Positions 49,201-61,917 of a stretch of 64,000 bases of DNA are shown piece by piece. The notes under the pieces were generated by a model that did no database searches, was not told the origin of the DNA, and was given only the letters and a program-made list of their open reading frames with translations. Each line of letters opens with the position of its first letter. Within the stretch, counting starts at the first letter, position 1. Origin of the DNA: Ceratodon purpureus (taxonomy: Eukaryota; Streptophyta; Bryopsida; Pseudoditrichales; Ditrichaceae); contig CM026427.1 of the NCBI GenBank assembly GCA_014871385.1, forward strand, positions 16,314,930-16,378,929, read 5' to 3'. Both the position numbers and the translations under genes were made by a program.

Positions 49201-49224
49201 GAAATTGGACCTGCACTGCCATAA
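43206..49224 (+). CDS. Large membrane protein: Ig-like ectodomain repeats plus TRP-like (Flc/Pkd2-type) multi-pass domain
   Basis: Thirteen exons by my reading: 43206-43484, 44329-44473, 44593-44726, 44847-45051, 45165-45403, 45590-45704, 45810-45954, 46067-46212, 46334-46509, 46623-46928, 47066-47257, 47413-47674, 47813-49224. All are GT-AG and in phase; total about 1251 aa. A signal peptide (KLVLLWILLDLVHVVRG) lies near residues 34-50; a second Met at 43257 is an alternative start. Residues 50-470 hold Ig-like beta repeats with openings such as DTKPPTATLSTN and DVDRPQVLLSS and closings such as RICADAAGN and TVDIAGNLN, with many N-glycosylation sites. From about 475 come several membrane helices, including GHMQVLALTSFLAVSLPIEY, which resembles the Q-rich signature of fungal TRP-like/Flc proteins. 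A long luminal loop, more helices and a Ser/Pro-rich cytosolic tail follow. Ion or FAD transport is suggested for fungal relatives; here function is unknown. Confidence 0.8.
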
Positions 49225-49760
49225 TCTTCAGCATCCCTGTTTCCAGTTTATCATCATGATGATCGTTGTCCCTGCTCTTGTGTTCAACTTTGTATGCTCC
49301 GTCGTTGATTGCACAGAAGCAAGCCTTGGTGATGATCGTTACTTCAATCTTTGATAGCTTACGGTGATGGCAACTTTTTTCTTGATGTTTGCCTCACCTT
49401 AGATTCAATCGCAGGAAGTGATATTCGATTGCGTCCTTCGTGTACCATGTGGTTTCTAATCCGATGTAGAATGCGGAGCAAGAACAAACAGTAGATGATT
49501 TAGAGCTTCGACTTGATGCGATGATGTTTGGTAATTGTTTGAGTTCGGTGGCCATCAATGGCGTTGGACTCAACCAGTCACCAGGTTGTCGCCATTGTCA
49601 TCTGTACAACAGTTTCTGTAGCGTTCGTGTAACATCTTCGGAGTCTCCTTTCTAGTCCCAGAAACGTATCTGCCTATTCGGAGCTTGGCAGGTACAGCAA
49701 CTTTGCTCTCTCGAACTGTACAATAAATTTGGTAGAGTTAATTCATTCCTGCTTTCATCT
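49225..49760 (+). other. Probable 3' UTR of the Ig/TRP-like gene
   Basis: Mixed-composition sequence after the stop codon, with AATAAA at 49723-49728 as a candidate polyadenylation signal. The boundary is inferred. Confidence 0.4.
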
Positions 49761-51921
49761 CATGGACTGGTCTGTTCTTGCACTCATAACCTGATTTTCG
49801 TAGCTGGTCAGTCTTATTGTCTGTGCATGCTTGTGAAATTGAATGAAACACATTTAGCGCTTCGATGCATGAATCTTCTGAAATTGCCGAAGGCGATGCC
49901 CTTGACAGGACCCGATGCTCATTGCTGACGAGTAGGTCACAAAGATTGTTCTGAAGGGTCAGATTTTTTTATCGAACTACCATTTCATGCTTTTCTCCCC
50001 TAGTACTGTCCACATAACTTAATTTTTAAAGGGACAAATCTAACAATGTACCAGACAGACATATTGTCCATGCAGCTCGTAACTGTAGAGGTGGCATGCA
50101 ACTATTGAATAAGGACAAGGCTACAGTTTCTCATGATTATCCAGGGTTGCTTTGAAGTTCTTATGCCCTTCTGAGTACTGATTGATCAGCATCAAACAAG
50201 AATGAATAAGATCCAACCAGTGACGAGCAGGCAACCCATCGTCATGAAGATAACCTGTCTCACCGTTCTTATAACCGGTGCTAGCACATTGCCTAGATCA
50301 CATTACTCAGTCCATTGTTTGCATCTCACCTTAATAAATTGCCTTACAAAATGTCGCATGGAGTCCTGTATATAATTTACATTGCTGAAGGCGAGAAGAG
50401 ATCTAGAAAATTTGGGAGGCTCCCTTCGACATCGATTTCGTCGTCGAGAGCCCACTGGCCACTGTCCTCTTTTCAAAATTGCAATGCTACGCATTTTACA
50501 CATTCTTGGTGTCACCCATTTCTTGCAGTTGTCTGTTTTAGGTGCCGGACGATTCTGAGAGCAACAAATCTCTGTAATGTGTGTACTCTTCACAGGAACC
50601 GGTTCCAACATGAAACCGTTACTGGTTTCGTATAATTTGGTCATTTTTATAGTGCTCACTAAAGTTCAATAGCTATTACTGAAATCCGTCCAACGTTGTC
50701 TTCATTCTCCAGGCTTGACATTGTCAGCAAGAAACCAGAACTTCTTATGGTGAGGTTTTTATAGGAACTATTGTTGGTGGTGATTAGTGATGGTAGGTAC
50801 GATTAGCAAGTATTTGAGCTTGATCAGTGCCGGTCATGACGCGTAAGGATTCATTCCAGCACCGCTAAGATATGGGTCTTAAAACGAAATTTATCAGCTA
50901 CCTAAATCTTTGGTCGTTGAATTGGCGTGACTAAGTTACTGTACGTGGCGAGATGATGAAGAAATTAACTGTGCGCAGTGAGGAATGTGGGTGGAAGCGT
51001 AACACAGCTCATGTCTTCTGACAACCAACTCTGGCAACAAGTGAGAAATATGCCCACCTTTCCCCCCTCTCCCCGAATAAGTTATGCTTCAGGCCGAGGC
51101 TACCCGAACTTTAGTATGACTAAAAATATGGAGTTATGGAAATCATGGTCCTCCCACTTGCAAATTGCGGAGCAGCTGACATCAGGTGTGCGCATACACA
51201 ACGAAGAAGTTGCGAAGTACGACGGTTTACTGTAACGTCGTGTCAGTAATAATATGCTTTCCCTGTTGCAATGGAACTTCTGTTTTCATTTTTCTTATGA
51301 AGAAATATTTAAACCAAATTAAGGTAGAAGCACCTAAAACCAACAACTTAAGGATTTTCAGCCCTTTTTTTCAGGGTTATTTTTGGGGTGTAATTTTCAC
51401 GTGTAGAAAAATAGGTTTCTCATAGAATGCAAATTTTTTCAAAATTTTCTTCTCAATATTGAAATAGATATAAATTTTTAAAGACAAAAGTACTTCGTGA
51501 CCCAAAACTGATATGTTGACTTTTCCCATTGTCACACCTAGTTGGTACTAATTTCCACTCACGAGTGTACCCAAAACCACTAGCTTTTTGAGTGTTTTTG
51601 AGTGTTTTGATTTGTCAATTTGAATTGAGTAGTCTGACAATGCTCGTTTAATAAAGTTGCAGTCTTGGGGACATCTACAGGTTGGTTCTGGAGGTGCTAA
51701 TGGTTTTGGGTGCGTCTACCTTAAAAGAGTATCCTGCATGGTTGCCACACATGGACCAAATTTTCTTTGTTGAGAACTAAGATTCGCCTCTGAAAAATGA
51801 GGTACTTGAGTATGTTTTGTAATTTTTTCTTAAAATGGGTTTAAATGAATTAAAAGTAGCAAAATATTACTATAAATTTTTTACCTCACCTCATGATTAT
51901 CCAATTTCCTTGGTTTATTAT
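49761..51921. other. Intergenic DNA, no recognised gene
   Basis: Mixed composition to about 51.2 kb, then AT-rich. The open frame at 50978-51235 lacks an ATG start and any recognised domain. Confidence 0.45.
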
Positions 51922-51925
51922 TTAA

Positions 51926-52743
51926 CGCCTAAACGGCCATTGTCCTAGAATGGGTGTTTTTGAAATTTGGGCAGGTTCCCAAAAATACAAATTTATTTGA
52001 AAAATTTTGAAATTTTTTGTGGAAAAAGGTTTTTTCAAGAGGTTTATGGGGATATTTGTTTTCCTTTTTTTGAATGAAGTGAGGAAAAGTTATGCTCCTC
52101 TGAGCATAGAACGCCCTTCCACGGGCAGGCTCTCAGCCACTGTGAATGCCCAAAACTGCCCAAATCTACTCAAAGACGAAACTTTGAAATTCCACCAAAA
52201 ATTGAGATTTTAGTTTTTTTTTTAAATAAAAATTCCTATATATAGTAGAGGCACTAGAGCATGTTTCCGCCGTTTGGATTTTCAATCCAAAAATGTTCCA
52301 TATGCTATTTTTATTGTAAAAAAACGGCCTTTGTATGTAAATTTCAGCATACCCCCTTGTGGAAATTAATGATTTTCTCAAGGTTCTACACCTTGCATGC
52401 GCATGAGATTTTGTGGACATGTACCTAACTCACCTAGGAACAAGAATCTAAAGAGGCCTATTCCAAATCTACTCTAAAAAATGGTTCTTTTGGACCCCAA
52501 AATACTGTTATCCCCGTTTTGCAGGGTAAAAAAAACTTTTTTTTCAACTTTGAATGTTACGATTTCTCAAATGGTAAGGAATGAGAGTGTGAGATTTGAT
52601 AGGCATATAGACGTAGTAATTAGATACAAGATCTTATGGTTGGAAATACTAAAATTGGTTCCAATTTTGCATTATCCGGCTTGCTTTCAAAAGGGACTAT
52701 TTGGAGGCAGTTTTGAGCAAAAACACCCTTGGCCATTTAGGGG
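51926..52743. mobile_element. TTAA-bounded inverted-repeat element, copy B (818 bp)
   Basis: Flanked by TTAA at 51922-51925 and 52744-52747. The left end is CGCCTAAACGGCCATTGTCC; the right end, on the other strand, is CCCCTAAATGGCCAAGGGTG, so the first 13 or so bases match with two changes. Further in, GGGTGTTTTTG appears on both arms. Internal ATTTCAGCATACCCCC at about 52341 matches copy A. No coding capacity. Confidence 0.65.
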
Positions 52744-52747
52744 TTAA

Positions 52748-54655
52748 GACGGTCCTTTTGGGGCAACCCTCATGAAGCATTTGAAGTGAGGTTGGTTCCA
52801 GTGACCACTGACCACCCTGCATAATTCCAACATGTTATCAATACTAGGAAGAAAAAACATGGTCATGGAGGACATAATTTTCTTGACATATACTTTGATT
52901 CAATTTCTTCTGCCCAGAGTTAGTGTGCATTTACACTAAGGTTGAGTGTCCTGTGATCACCAACTTAAGCGACTTGACCTATTTTTAGCAGTAGTAAATT
53001 CGAAATAAAAATATGATCACATTTTAAATAGGTTTTCACGAGGATTGAAAAAATTTGCAACATGTAATTCGTATTTCTGAATTTTATACAAAATTCCAAA
53101 CTGCTAAGTAAGTTTTCACCTATTTGCGATATATACAAATGAGGTACATCTGTCCTTTCACAAATCAAGAGATTGGAACATCGCCATTTTGGGTCAGGGG
53201 GCGCTTATAGGTAGTCCAACCTTAATCCTAGTTTTGTTTGATGCTAACCCGCTTTAGAATTTCATAGGAAGTAGACCAAATTCTGTAGATAGCATGTAAG
53301 AGGCAAATTACCGTAGTCTTCTAGATGTATGTTGTGCCCTCTCCTTTTCTAAATAAGGGATTGCCCATAGCTAATAAAAGTGAAATCCTTTTATAGCAAG
53401 GTTATGGATGAGTGGATGATTATCAATCAAGAGTCCCAATTCCCACACCTATGTTCCCAATCTTCATATGTATGTTTCTTATTTTCAATTTTCATATATA
53501 TCTTACTCGTTTCGAGTCTTCATATCTTCTCGGTTTGAACTTCATGAACCCAATTTAAACCTTGTTATATGTTCTCATCTTTATTCCAGTTCCTCACCTT
53601 TGTTCTTAATATTTAATTTGTACTATTTATTGTTTGCACAAAGTTGGGATGCACTAAGATATGAATGAACTTTTTAAAACAAGCTCCATAATTTGTATGA
53701 AATATGTCTACAACTTTTATTTTACCATCTAGCTTATGTACTAGGTGAGAATCCATCGAATTCTAGCAAGTTGGAGTAGGAAAATATCATGTATCACATT
53801 TAATTCTTTTATAGATGCAACTTGTGGTTTCCATTAATGACAAGTGGATAATCAAATACCAAATAAGGATATTGGAATTATGATTAATTTTCATGGATAT
53901 GTTACTTTAAAACATTTGATGATGATTGAATGTGATTTTTGAACTTTCAACCTTATAGATAATTTCTAATCACTATAACTCACATATTATATTTTGAAAT
54001 GAATTTCATATGACTTGAGGAAATTATATATTTTGATACGTTAAAGTTTGGTCAAATATTCTAAGCCTTTTATGGGTTATACATGTAAAACTCATTGATC
54101 AAATATTCTAAGCCTTTTTACGGATTATACATGTAAAACTCATACGTGTAGTGGGAATTGTAAAGAGACTGAAAATTTGAACTTTCCATAGGCACCAAAG
54201 CCGCAACACATATTCCATCAATGAAATTACTTGAAGACAAATTTAATATACCTATGCCAACCATTTGAAATACTTTTAAAAACATCAATACCAGTGCCAT
54301 CAAATTGTTTTAGGTCTATCCTTCTCTACAAAAGAAGACTAGAAAACCACCAACATCTACTTCAATTGCAAGACCTCCCTAGGTAAATCCAAAAAGTGTT
54401 TTACTAGCTAAAGTTACTTTATTGAATGTTAGCAACGGATGTAATGTCTCTTGTCACGCATGAGATAGATTGTTGGTTGGCACAACTCTTTTCCTGTCGG
54501 CCATTGTTCACTCAGCAACACCAAGCCACTACATCTTCTACATCTACGTCCACCAAGATTCAAATTCGAAAGAGTTACCATAGGCTACTAGCAGCTTGGC
54601 CACTGTTTTGCCTAATAATTAATTAAAGTGCAAAAAGTGGTTAGGTAGTTCAAAA
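52748..54655. other. AT-rich intergenic DNA, no gene seen
   Basis: No recognisable gene or RNA. Contains an approximate local duplication of CAAATATTCTAAGCCTTTTA plus TTATACATGTAAAACTCAT near 54053-54142. Confidence 0.5.
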
Positions 54656-54800
54656 AATAATATCTCAAAGGTGAGCATTTTTTAATTTCTCAAAGTATTA
54701 TGGAGCAATAGTATCTCAAAGTTAGGCAAACAATATCTCAAAGTCAAATAATAATATCTCAAAGTCAAATAATAATATCTCAAAGTTGGGCAAACACGGT
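54656..54800. repeat. Interspersed AATATCTCAAAGT motif array
   Basis: Five copies of AATATCTCAAAG or AGTATCTCAAAG within 140 bp, two separated by the same TCAAATAAT spacer and two by TTGGGCAAAC-like spacers. Short, imperfect minisatellite. Confidence 0.75.
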
Positions 54801-56605
54801 CAAGAATTTCTAGAAAATTTAGGCAGATTTGAAAATAATTATTTTTTGCCTAAGGTGCTAGTAAACTACGATATATGAGATAAACGCTATCTCCAACCAA
54901 TAATGAGCCTGTGGCTAAGCATCAAAACTCTGCACAAAACAAACCCTATATTGACTAATCCTTATTTATATTTCATGTTTAGTTACTGGCTAGTTGTGAC
55001 TATAGTACCTATTCTTGAAAAGAGGGGGAGTAGTTCTTTACTTTTATTCCTCTGTCTCGTGGACATAGGTCTAGGAGTGGAACAAACAAACACTTCATTC
55101 ACATCGCTAGACTCCTTCAAAGACACAAGTTTTTCTCCTTGAGGAAATGTGGAGGATTCAAGAGGTGTCCGGATACTATTGGAAACTTTAAAAAAACGAT
55201 AAGTGAGATTACATTGTCAGCTTGTCAAATCAACGCTGACTGCCATAATAGGCTTTCATTTAGTTGATGATTTATTTTTATTATATCGGAAATTGAACTT
55301 TGATTGAATTTTGGTATGTAATAAAAGTAGTTCCCACCACTTTTGACCTTCAAAAATACATTATCTTTGAAAATTCTTATCTAGTATCTTATTTTTAATA
55401 ACTTTACAAGTATCTTGTTTTTTAAAAGTCTTTACAGATGAACTAAATTTAGGGTTTAAGATTTCATTTGTAATGAATCATTTTTCATTGTGTCAAAATT
55501 AAAAAACTAAAATCAAGAAAAAATTAGAGGTTTTGTTCATTTTAATTTAGATAAAGTATCAACAGTTATGTTATATTGATCATCTGCAATCACATGTTGG
55601 CCTAATAATACAAGTCCAAACATGACTCATGAGTCATTCCACACTGAAGTACATGAAATTATGATGTTAGAATGTTTAGCAAGGCCAGGTGTTAATTAAC
55701 ATTGTGATTAGAGAATATTTTCAGTAGCAACTTAGCATGTCTACAAGTGGGCATACAGATTCCTTCACAGAAATTTTTGTTTTGATTTAGAGTGGCTCTG
55801 TTATTCGTCTGGAAATATATCTTTATTCTTGCACATACATACAAAAAAATAAATCCTCAATTAAAGATGATTAAGGGTACTTAGTACAAAGACCCAAACA
55901 AGTTTATGTCAAATACTTTGTTCGCCTTGCCAATATGCTGATCATGCCTCAACACTATTAGCAAGTTATGGTTTGGCTGTGGCTACAATATTCTTATTTG
56001 ATTTGAGCATATCTCATGGTCTATCCACCTTTGAAAATGGGAATGAATTTTTTGATTATGGTCGATTAGGTTGTAACACTTAACTTGTTGGGTGGAACTG
56101 AGTGCGATTTAATCCGTAAACCGTGGAGCCTATAACCATGGACTCAACCAATCATAAAATCCATTTCAAAAGCTCTCATTACATATGCATGTGTAAATTT
56201 TCCATGCTGAAAATTTGAAAGCATTATGATTTTTAAAGTGAATTAGAAAACGAATTTATATAATTACAAAATATGATTCCATACAATGTCATCTAAATTT
56301 TTCACCACAAGTAAAATGGGCGTAAGGATGAATGAAAATCATTTGTTCATTAACAAAGAACACAATACCATGATAAAATGTTTAAAATTAACAAAGAACA
56401 CAATACCATGATATTATGTGGTGAACTTTCTATTATTATAAATTATTAAATTTTAATGTTTTTTCAAATTTTTACATGATTAAAGACAAGAGTTTGAATG
56501 CTTCATTTGATTAGTTGAGTAGCATATAATAAATTCCAACTTAATGTTCAAAATTGAACTTAAAAATCACAAAGCCAAAACAATGTATCACAATGTGAAA
56601 CTTTT
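54801..56605. other. AT-rich intergenic DNA, no gene seen
   Basis: No recognisable gene. AACAAAGAACACAATACCATGAT is duplicated within 60 bp near 56354-56413. Confidence 0.5.
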
Positions 56606-56609
56606 TTAA

Positions 56610-57110
56610 CCCCTAAAGCGTTTTGGCCATAAAATCCCAAATTCTGCCTCAAATCTGCCCTGTTTTAGTTCAAGGTAGAATTATGTAAAATTTAAACGTA
56701 ATTAGAAAAATATAACCGTAGGATCTAGTACCTAACTTGTACATGTATGTGTACACAAAATTTTAGACTGTAACTCCTCACCGTTTGGAAGATCATAAGG
56801 TTTGAACTTGAGTGAAAACTTTTTTTTGGTCCTGCCCGGCAGGGACAGCCACACTTCGGAGAGTAAAACAGCCAATTTTTTGAGATCTTGTGGTTGGAGG
56901 CTCTTCAGTTTTGGATTCTAAAGTGAGTTGGGAGTGTGCTCAAAAAAATTTGAAGAGAATACAACACACAAAAGCATTGGAAAACCACATTTCTAGTGAC
57001 GGGAGTCAAATGAAATGCATATACATTGGCTCTTTTTCCACACTACAAATGCCTAAGAAGATCATCTATTTTTTGAAATCCGAACGGTGTGTACGTGCAT
57101 TTGTATGGAA
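56610..57110. mobile_element. TTAA-bounded element, copy C (one end only, degenerate)
   Basis: Follows TTAA at 56606-56609 and begins CCCCTAAAGCGTTTTGGCC. The next 250 bp match the reverse complement of the right half of copy B: TCTGCCTCAAAT, TAGGATCTAGTACCTAA, CACCGTTTGGAAGATC. Near 57050-57095 it resembles the left half of copy B (CCTAAGAAG, ATCCGAACGG). I found no clean second terminus, so the end is approximate. Confidence 0.55.
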
Positions 57111-60100
57111 AAGAAATTTTGGAGGAAAAAAATCCAAAAAATAAACAAATCCAAAATAGATATGAATTTTATAGTGGTTTAGGAGGAGATAATGGTGAAG
57201 GAAAAATGGGTGATGAAGGTGACCCAATCACTGTAGATCTGTTTGACAGTTTTTATAAAACTTGGAACTTTGACTGAATATATTCACCTTAAACATATTC
57301 ACATCAAATCTTGAATGGAAAAAAAGTGATTAGATGTGCCTGGGAACAGTGGTATTAATAGAGCTCATCCATCTAAATAAAATTATAAACTTTGCTTATA
57401 TTTGTTTAATAATATTGTGCCCTGGCAATATGGAAATTGACCTTCCATATTGATGAAGCATATTTTTGTCACATTTTTCTTAGCTCCTATAGGAGTCAAC
57501 CTTTGTGCCATACCTTTGTCATGTGGGCACTCGATTGGAGGTGGATCGAAGAAACACTTAATTCACTATGGTCTCCTCTAAAGACCAAAGTTTTTTTCTC
57601 TTTAGCCCTTTATGACCCCATCCGATCATATTCTGATTGCATTGAGGTCCAAAGTGCGAACAACATAAAATCCATAACGAATAGGATTTCTAATCACATC
57701 AGAGTTGGAGAATTATAGCAAACATCATCCAAAAAAAATTTAATTTCACTTTAGGGTTGTGCAATTATCAAAATACATGTGAACAAAATGGAAAATAATT
57801 CAAATACTTGAACATAAAGAAAATATTCACAAATACAATACATGCATGATGTGGCATTTCTTGTGTTTAGAAATTGATTACCTTGTTTTAATTTCTCCAA
57901 TTGTATTATCTTCTTCACGTTTCACAAGTTTACGTATTCTAATCTTCATAAATTTGATCAATTTCTTTCACTTTTTAATATATAAATTTTTGTCATAGAA
58001 ATTACATTGATAAGTCACTTCACTTGTAAAATTCACAATAATTATGTGTAAGTTTATTTTAGACATGGAAGATTGCAATGGAGAGGTGTTGAAATGGGTC
58101 ATTAGTGGAATCCTTTTACTTCAATTCTTGAAAAACTAGTCCAAACTTTGTATAACTTTAAAGTCATAAACCCTCAAGACTTTCATTTGTGAATGTGCAC
58201 TATACAATTCAAGGACAATATGATTTTCCAATTTGACGGCATGATCTTACTAAGGTTTAGCAAAACACTTGTTTGATTAAGGTGTATTCACATTTATACG
58301 ATTAAATTTCATAAATAGTATAATTGATTCTAGCGGAGGGAGTGTTAAGAAAAAAAAATTACAAAAAATTGTATTATCTAGAATTACTCTAAGTCACAAA
58401 GGATTTAGAGTTTTGGATTTAGAATGTTTTTTTCAATCTTATCCTAATGTAGGGTTTAGACTTAAAGTTACGTTAAATTTAGAAAGACACCTTAAATTTT
58501 GTTTCATGGTATTATTATTGTTTCTTCCAAATTTTTGGTGAATATGAAAAACCTCGATGATATTAGGATATTAAAAAACTAATTTTGCTTGAGTTTGGAG
58601 ACCATCAAACTTTCCATATTTATTAGCTATTCATATAGTAGGAAAATAATGTTACGTCCAATCCAAAATCATGGTATCTTTAACTCAAATATCAGACACC
58701 TTCACAAATAAATCAACTTACTTCCAAATTTTGCAATAAAATCACAAATCATCTAAAACTAGTGAATTCTTTACATTTAGAGAACTTCCAAATGTAAGAA
58801 TCAGTGCATGGGCAAATCAGCAGCTAGTTATAGATTAGCCGACCAAAATTGACGTTTAGTCGGTAAAACTTGAATGTCTTAGGATATTTACCGATTGAAA
58901 AAACTAAAAAATCATCCATGTATTACACAAGTATCACATGGATATCACCCAAAATATCGTCAAATTATCATCCAGGGTATCATCTACCTCTACTGAATGA
59001 CTTCGGAGAGGATGTTAGCTGGGTAAAGTTCAAAATCTCCTCGATACCTGGTGGGAATGCAACAAATCAGCACAACTTCATTCACAACTTGCATATGCAT
59101 AAAATTTCCAAATTGGCAGGTGTGCCCCCAGCTTAAGTTAGTGCTGAGTTGAAGTGCATGGTGAGGTACATTGAGTTATATTTGGTAGTTATTAGTACAA
59201 CACAATTGGGAGCACTAGACAACTATCATACAAGTGTTAGCATGGGTCATTAATTAACTCTCACAAATGATTTGTTTCTGACTGATCTTAGGCTTTGCCA
59301 TGAAAAGTGCTAGTCCATGTGTCATATATGACATGTCAACACATAGGCTTTGTGAGCTTTTCCAATAAAGCTGTATTCAGGCAATATGTTCATAATTTAA
59401 TCATTATTTCTGGAACCTAAAGACTTAAAGCAACTTCATTCACACCCTGCACCTCTGTGCTCATAGATTCTAGCTTTAGATTCACATGCAATTTTTACTT
59501 ACAATTTGATGAAAAACACTGTTATATTCCTGGAAGATGAGAGTTACATGTTATTTTGTATTATAAAATTTCATAAATTTTGGTGAAAATTTTAAACTAT
59601 TATTACGTTTTGTGGTGTTTAAAAATAAAGTCACAATAAATGTCAAATATATTAAATAAACAAAAAGATTTTTTCACAATCAGAGAAAATGACAATGAAA
59701 AAATACAATGATGGATAAAAACATCAATATCGATTTGAAAACATATAGAACACTTTTCTAGTTGAAAGTTATTTTATTGAAAATGATTTAGTAATAGCAT
59801 TTCAACTTTAAAGTGGCTACAACCAAGTTTTATAGACAATTTTAGATGTTAGATTTTTTATGATTTTACAATCTATGAAGCTTTTAGAGTTCAAATTTGA
59901 TTCACATCATTAACAATTAATATAAAACAATGAAATTTTCATATTATACTTCCATTTATACCTTTAGTGCTTTGAAAGCAATGATATTTTGTACAAAAAT
60001 AGTCTTATATCTTAAGGAATAAAATTGCAAATATTAAATTTGAGTATCAAGAAATAGCTCTTATATGTAATGCATGGTCTAAAAATATTCATGACATAGG

Positions 60101-61744
60101 AAAGGGACCCCATCAATTACATTTTCTTTTAGCTTTGCTCCACCCATTCAAGGCCTCTTTTTCAATTCAAGGCCTCTTTTCCAATTTGACCATCCCAAGA
60201 AGATTTATACAAAGCAATGATTCATTCACAAATTTGGTGATATTTTCTTATGGTCAAAATCATATCAAAGTAACCTACAATTAATCCAAAACTACCCAAT
60301 CATGCAAATTTGCACAATTTAATTCATTTGATTTAATATATTCTTCCTTCTTTATATACTTTGATAACTTAAAAGGATCTTTAAGTTTGTAAGAAAGTTT
60401 GGGTGGTAGTTGGGCTCCAAATGACATACATTTCAAGGTTGGCCTTCAAACTTTGGCGCAACTTGGGTCCAAAACTCCAATCTACCAAATTGAATAAGAG
60501 CCGGAGAACTATGCTAAAACTTGAAGTCCACGCCCTTGCTTTCATTGAACCTGCCAAGTTTTCTACAATGACAAGTACATTCACTGAATGCTACCAAGTT
60601 AATGTCGTCATTGGCATCATAAACCACATTATCTACCTCCGATCATATCCTCAAACAGTGTGTACCAATGCACCTTGAGCTCTGATTAATTTGTGAAGGC
60701 CCACCTCGGTGTCAGTTGAAATTGCATGCAGATTGTTTGCGTATCCTAGTGTAGGTAGTTGAGAGCTTTCCTACAAATATGCTAAGAGCAAATGCGCATG
60801 AGAGGATACTGTGATATCACATGGTGCCCACAGGCACAAGTCAGTTGAGCGGGATGAGGAAGGTCCACAGGGAGAGTGTTCCTGGACTGATGGGGCCTGC
60901 AGTGGAAGAAAAAAGTATGCATAAAATCATCATGATTAAGATTCAAGACAAGCATTAAATGTTGCAACACCCAATTGCTTTTTCTAGATGCCTGATGGCT
61001 GATTGTACACAGGAGGGGGTTCTGTACGTACTATGAACTTGCTGCTCATTCATTTTATGGATAAGCTGCTGGAATCTCTTGGCATGATTTCTTCTGAATT
61101 TAACCCTCAAACGACATTGCAAGCCCGAGAGGCTTGTTTTGCTTGGAATAACTGGAATTTTTGGAGATATTGTGAATGCTTTACGGTTGGAAAATGGTTT
61201 TCTCAGAGTGAAGGTGTGTGCGCTTTCGACGCCTTCTACGTTGCTTTAAATTTGTTGATTTGTTGATCCATGGGAGCTTGTAAAATTAGTGTGGGGCTTC
61301 TGCTTGTTGAACTTTTGCGGTTGAACTTTTGCGGTTTATCCTTGTGTTTCAAAGGCATAGAAGCCGCTAGAATTTTGCGATGGTGGTGGAGCACTCAATT
61401 TTAAAGACTTTGATTCCTCTACCCAAGAAATGAGTTGCCAGCCTATGATTGCTAACCTTCTTGTTTGATTTTTTGTTGTTCCTTGCGGGCTACCCGCCCA
61501 GGCTATGAATTGATGTTTAAGGATTAATATAGCTCATAAACTTTAAATTAACTTGCTGCATCACAAAAGGACTTTGGGGCATGGCAATGTGCAAACTGTA
61601 ATTCATGAGACTAAAGTTTAATTGCCCATTACATAAGAGCAAAAGCTCTAAGCTTTGGTGCAATTTAGAAGTAGTTTTTTAACTTACAAGGTTGCCTCTT
61701 CATTAGACATGAGCTAATCTTCTGTACTACATCTTAGAAGGATG
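57111..61744. other. AT-rich intergenic DNA, no gene seen
   Basis: Open frames at 57437-57718, 58870-59136, 60403-60678 and 61003-61266 show no domain or convincing splice partner. No RNA gene was recognised. Confidence 0.5.
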
Positions 61745-61745
61745 T

Positions 61746-61917
61746 ACATGACAAAATTGAGAGACAAAAGAGTGGGCATTCACGACAAAATTGAGAGACA
61801 AAAGAGTGGGCATTCACGACAAAATTGAGAGACAAAAGAGTGGGCATTCACGACAAAATTGAGAGACAAAAGAGTGGGCATTCACGACAAAATTGAGAGA
61901 CAAAAGAGTGGGCATTC
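61746..61917. repeat. 34-bp minisatellite, five copies
   Basis: Five nearly identical tandem copies of a 34-bp unit containing GACAAAATTGAGAGACAAAA followed by GAGTGGGCATTCAC. The first copy has ATGACA where the others have ACGACA. Perfect internal identity implies recent expansion. Confidence 0.95.

Noticed and set aside
50978-51235. Possible 85-residue orphan protein (plus)
   Set aside because: No ATG start, no recognised domain and no splice partner; could be a gene fragment but cannot be supported.
60381-60678. Overlapping frames on both strands near 60.5 kb
   Set aside because: Slightly less AT-rich patch but no recognisable protein; could be an old transposon remnant.
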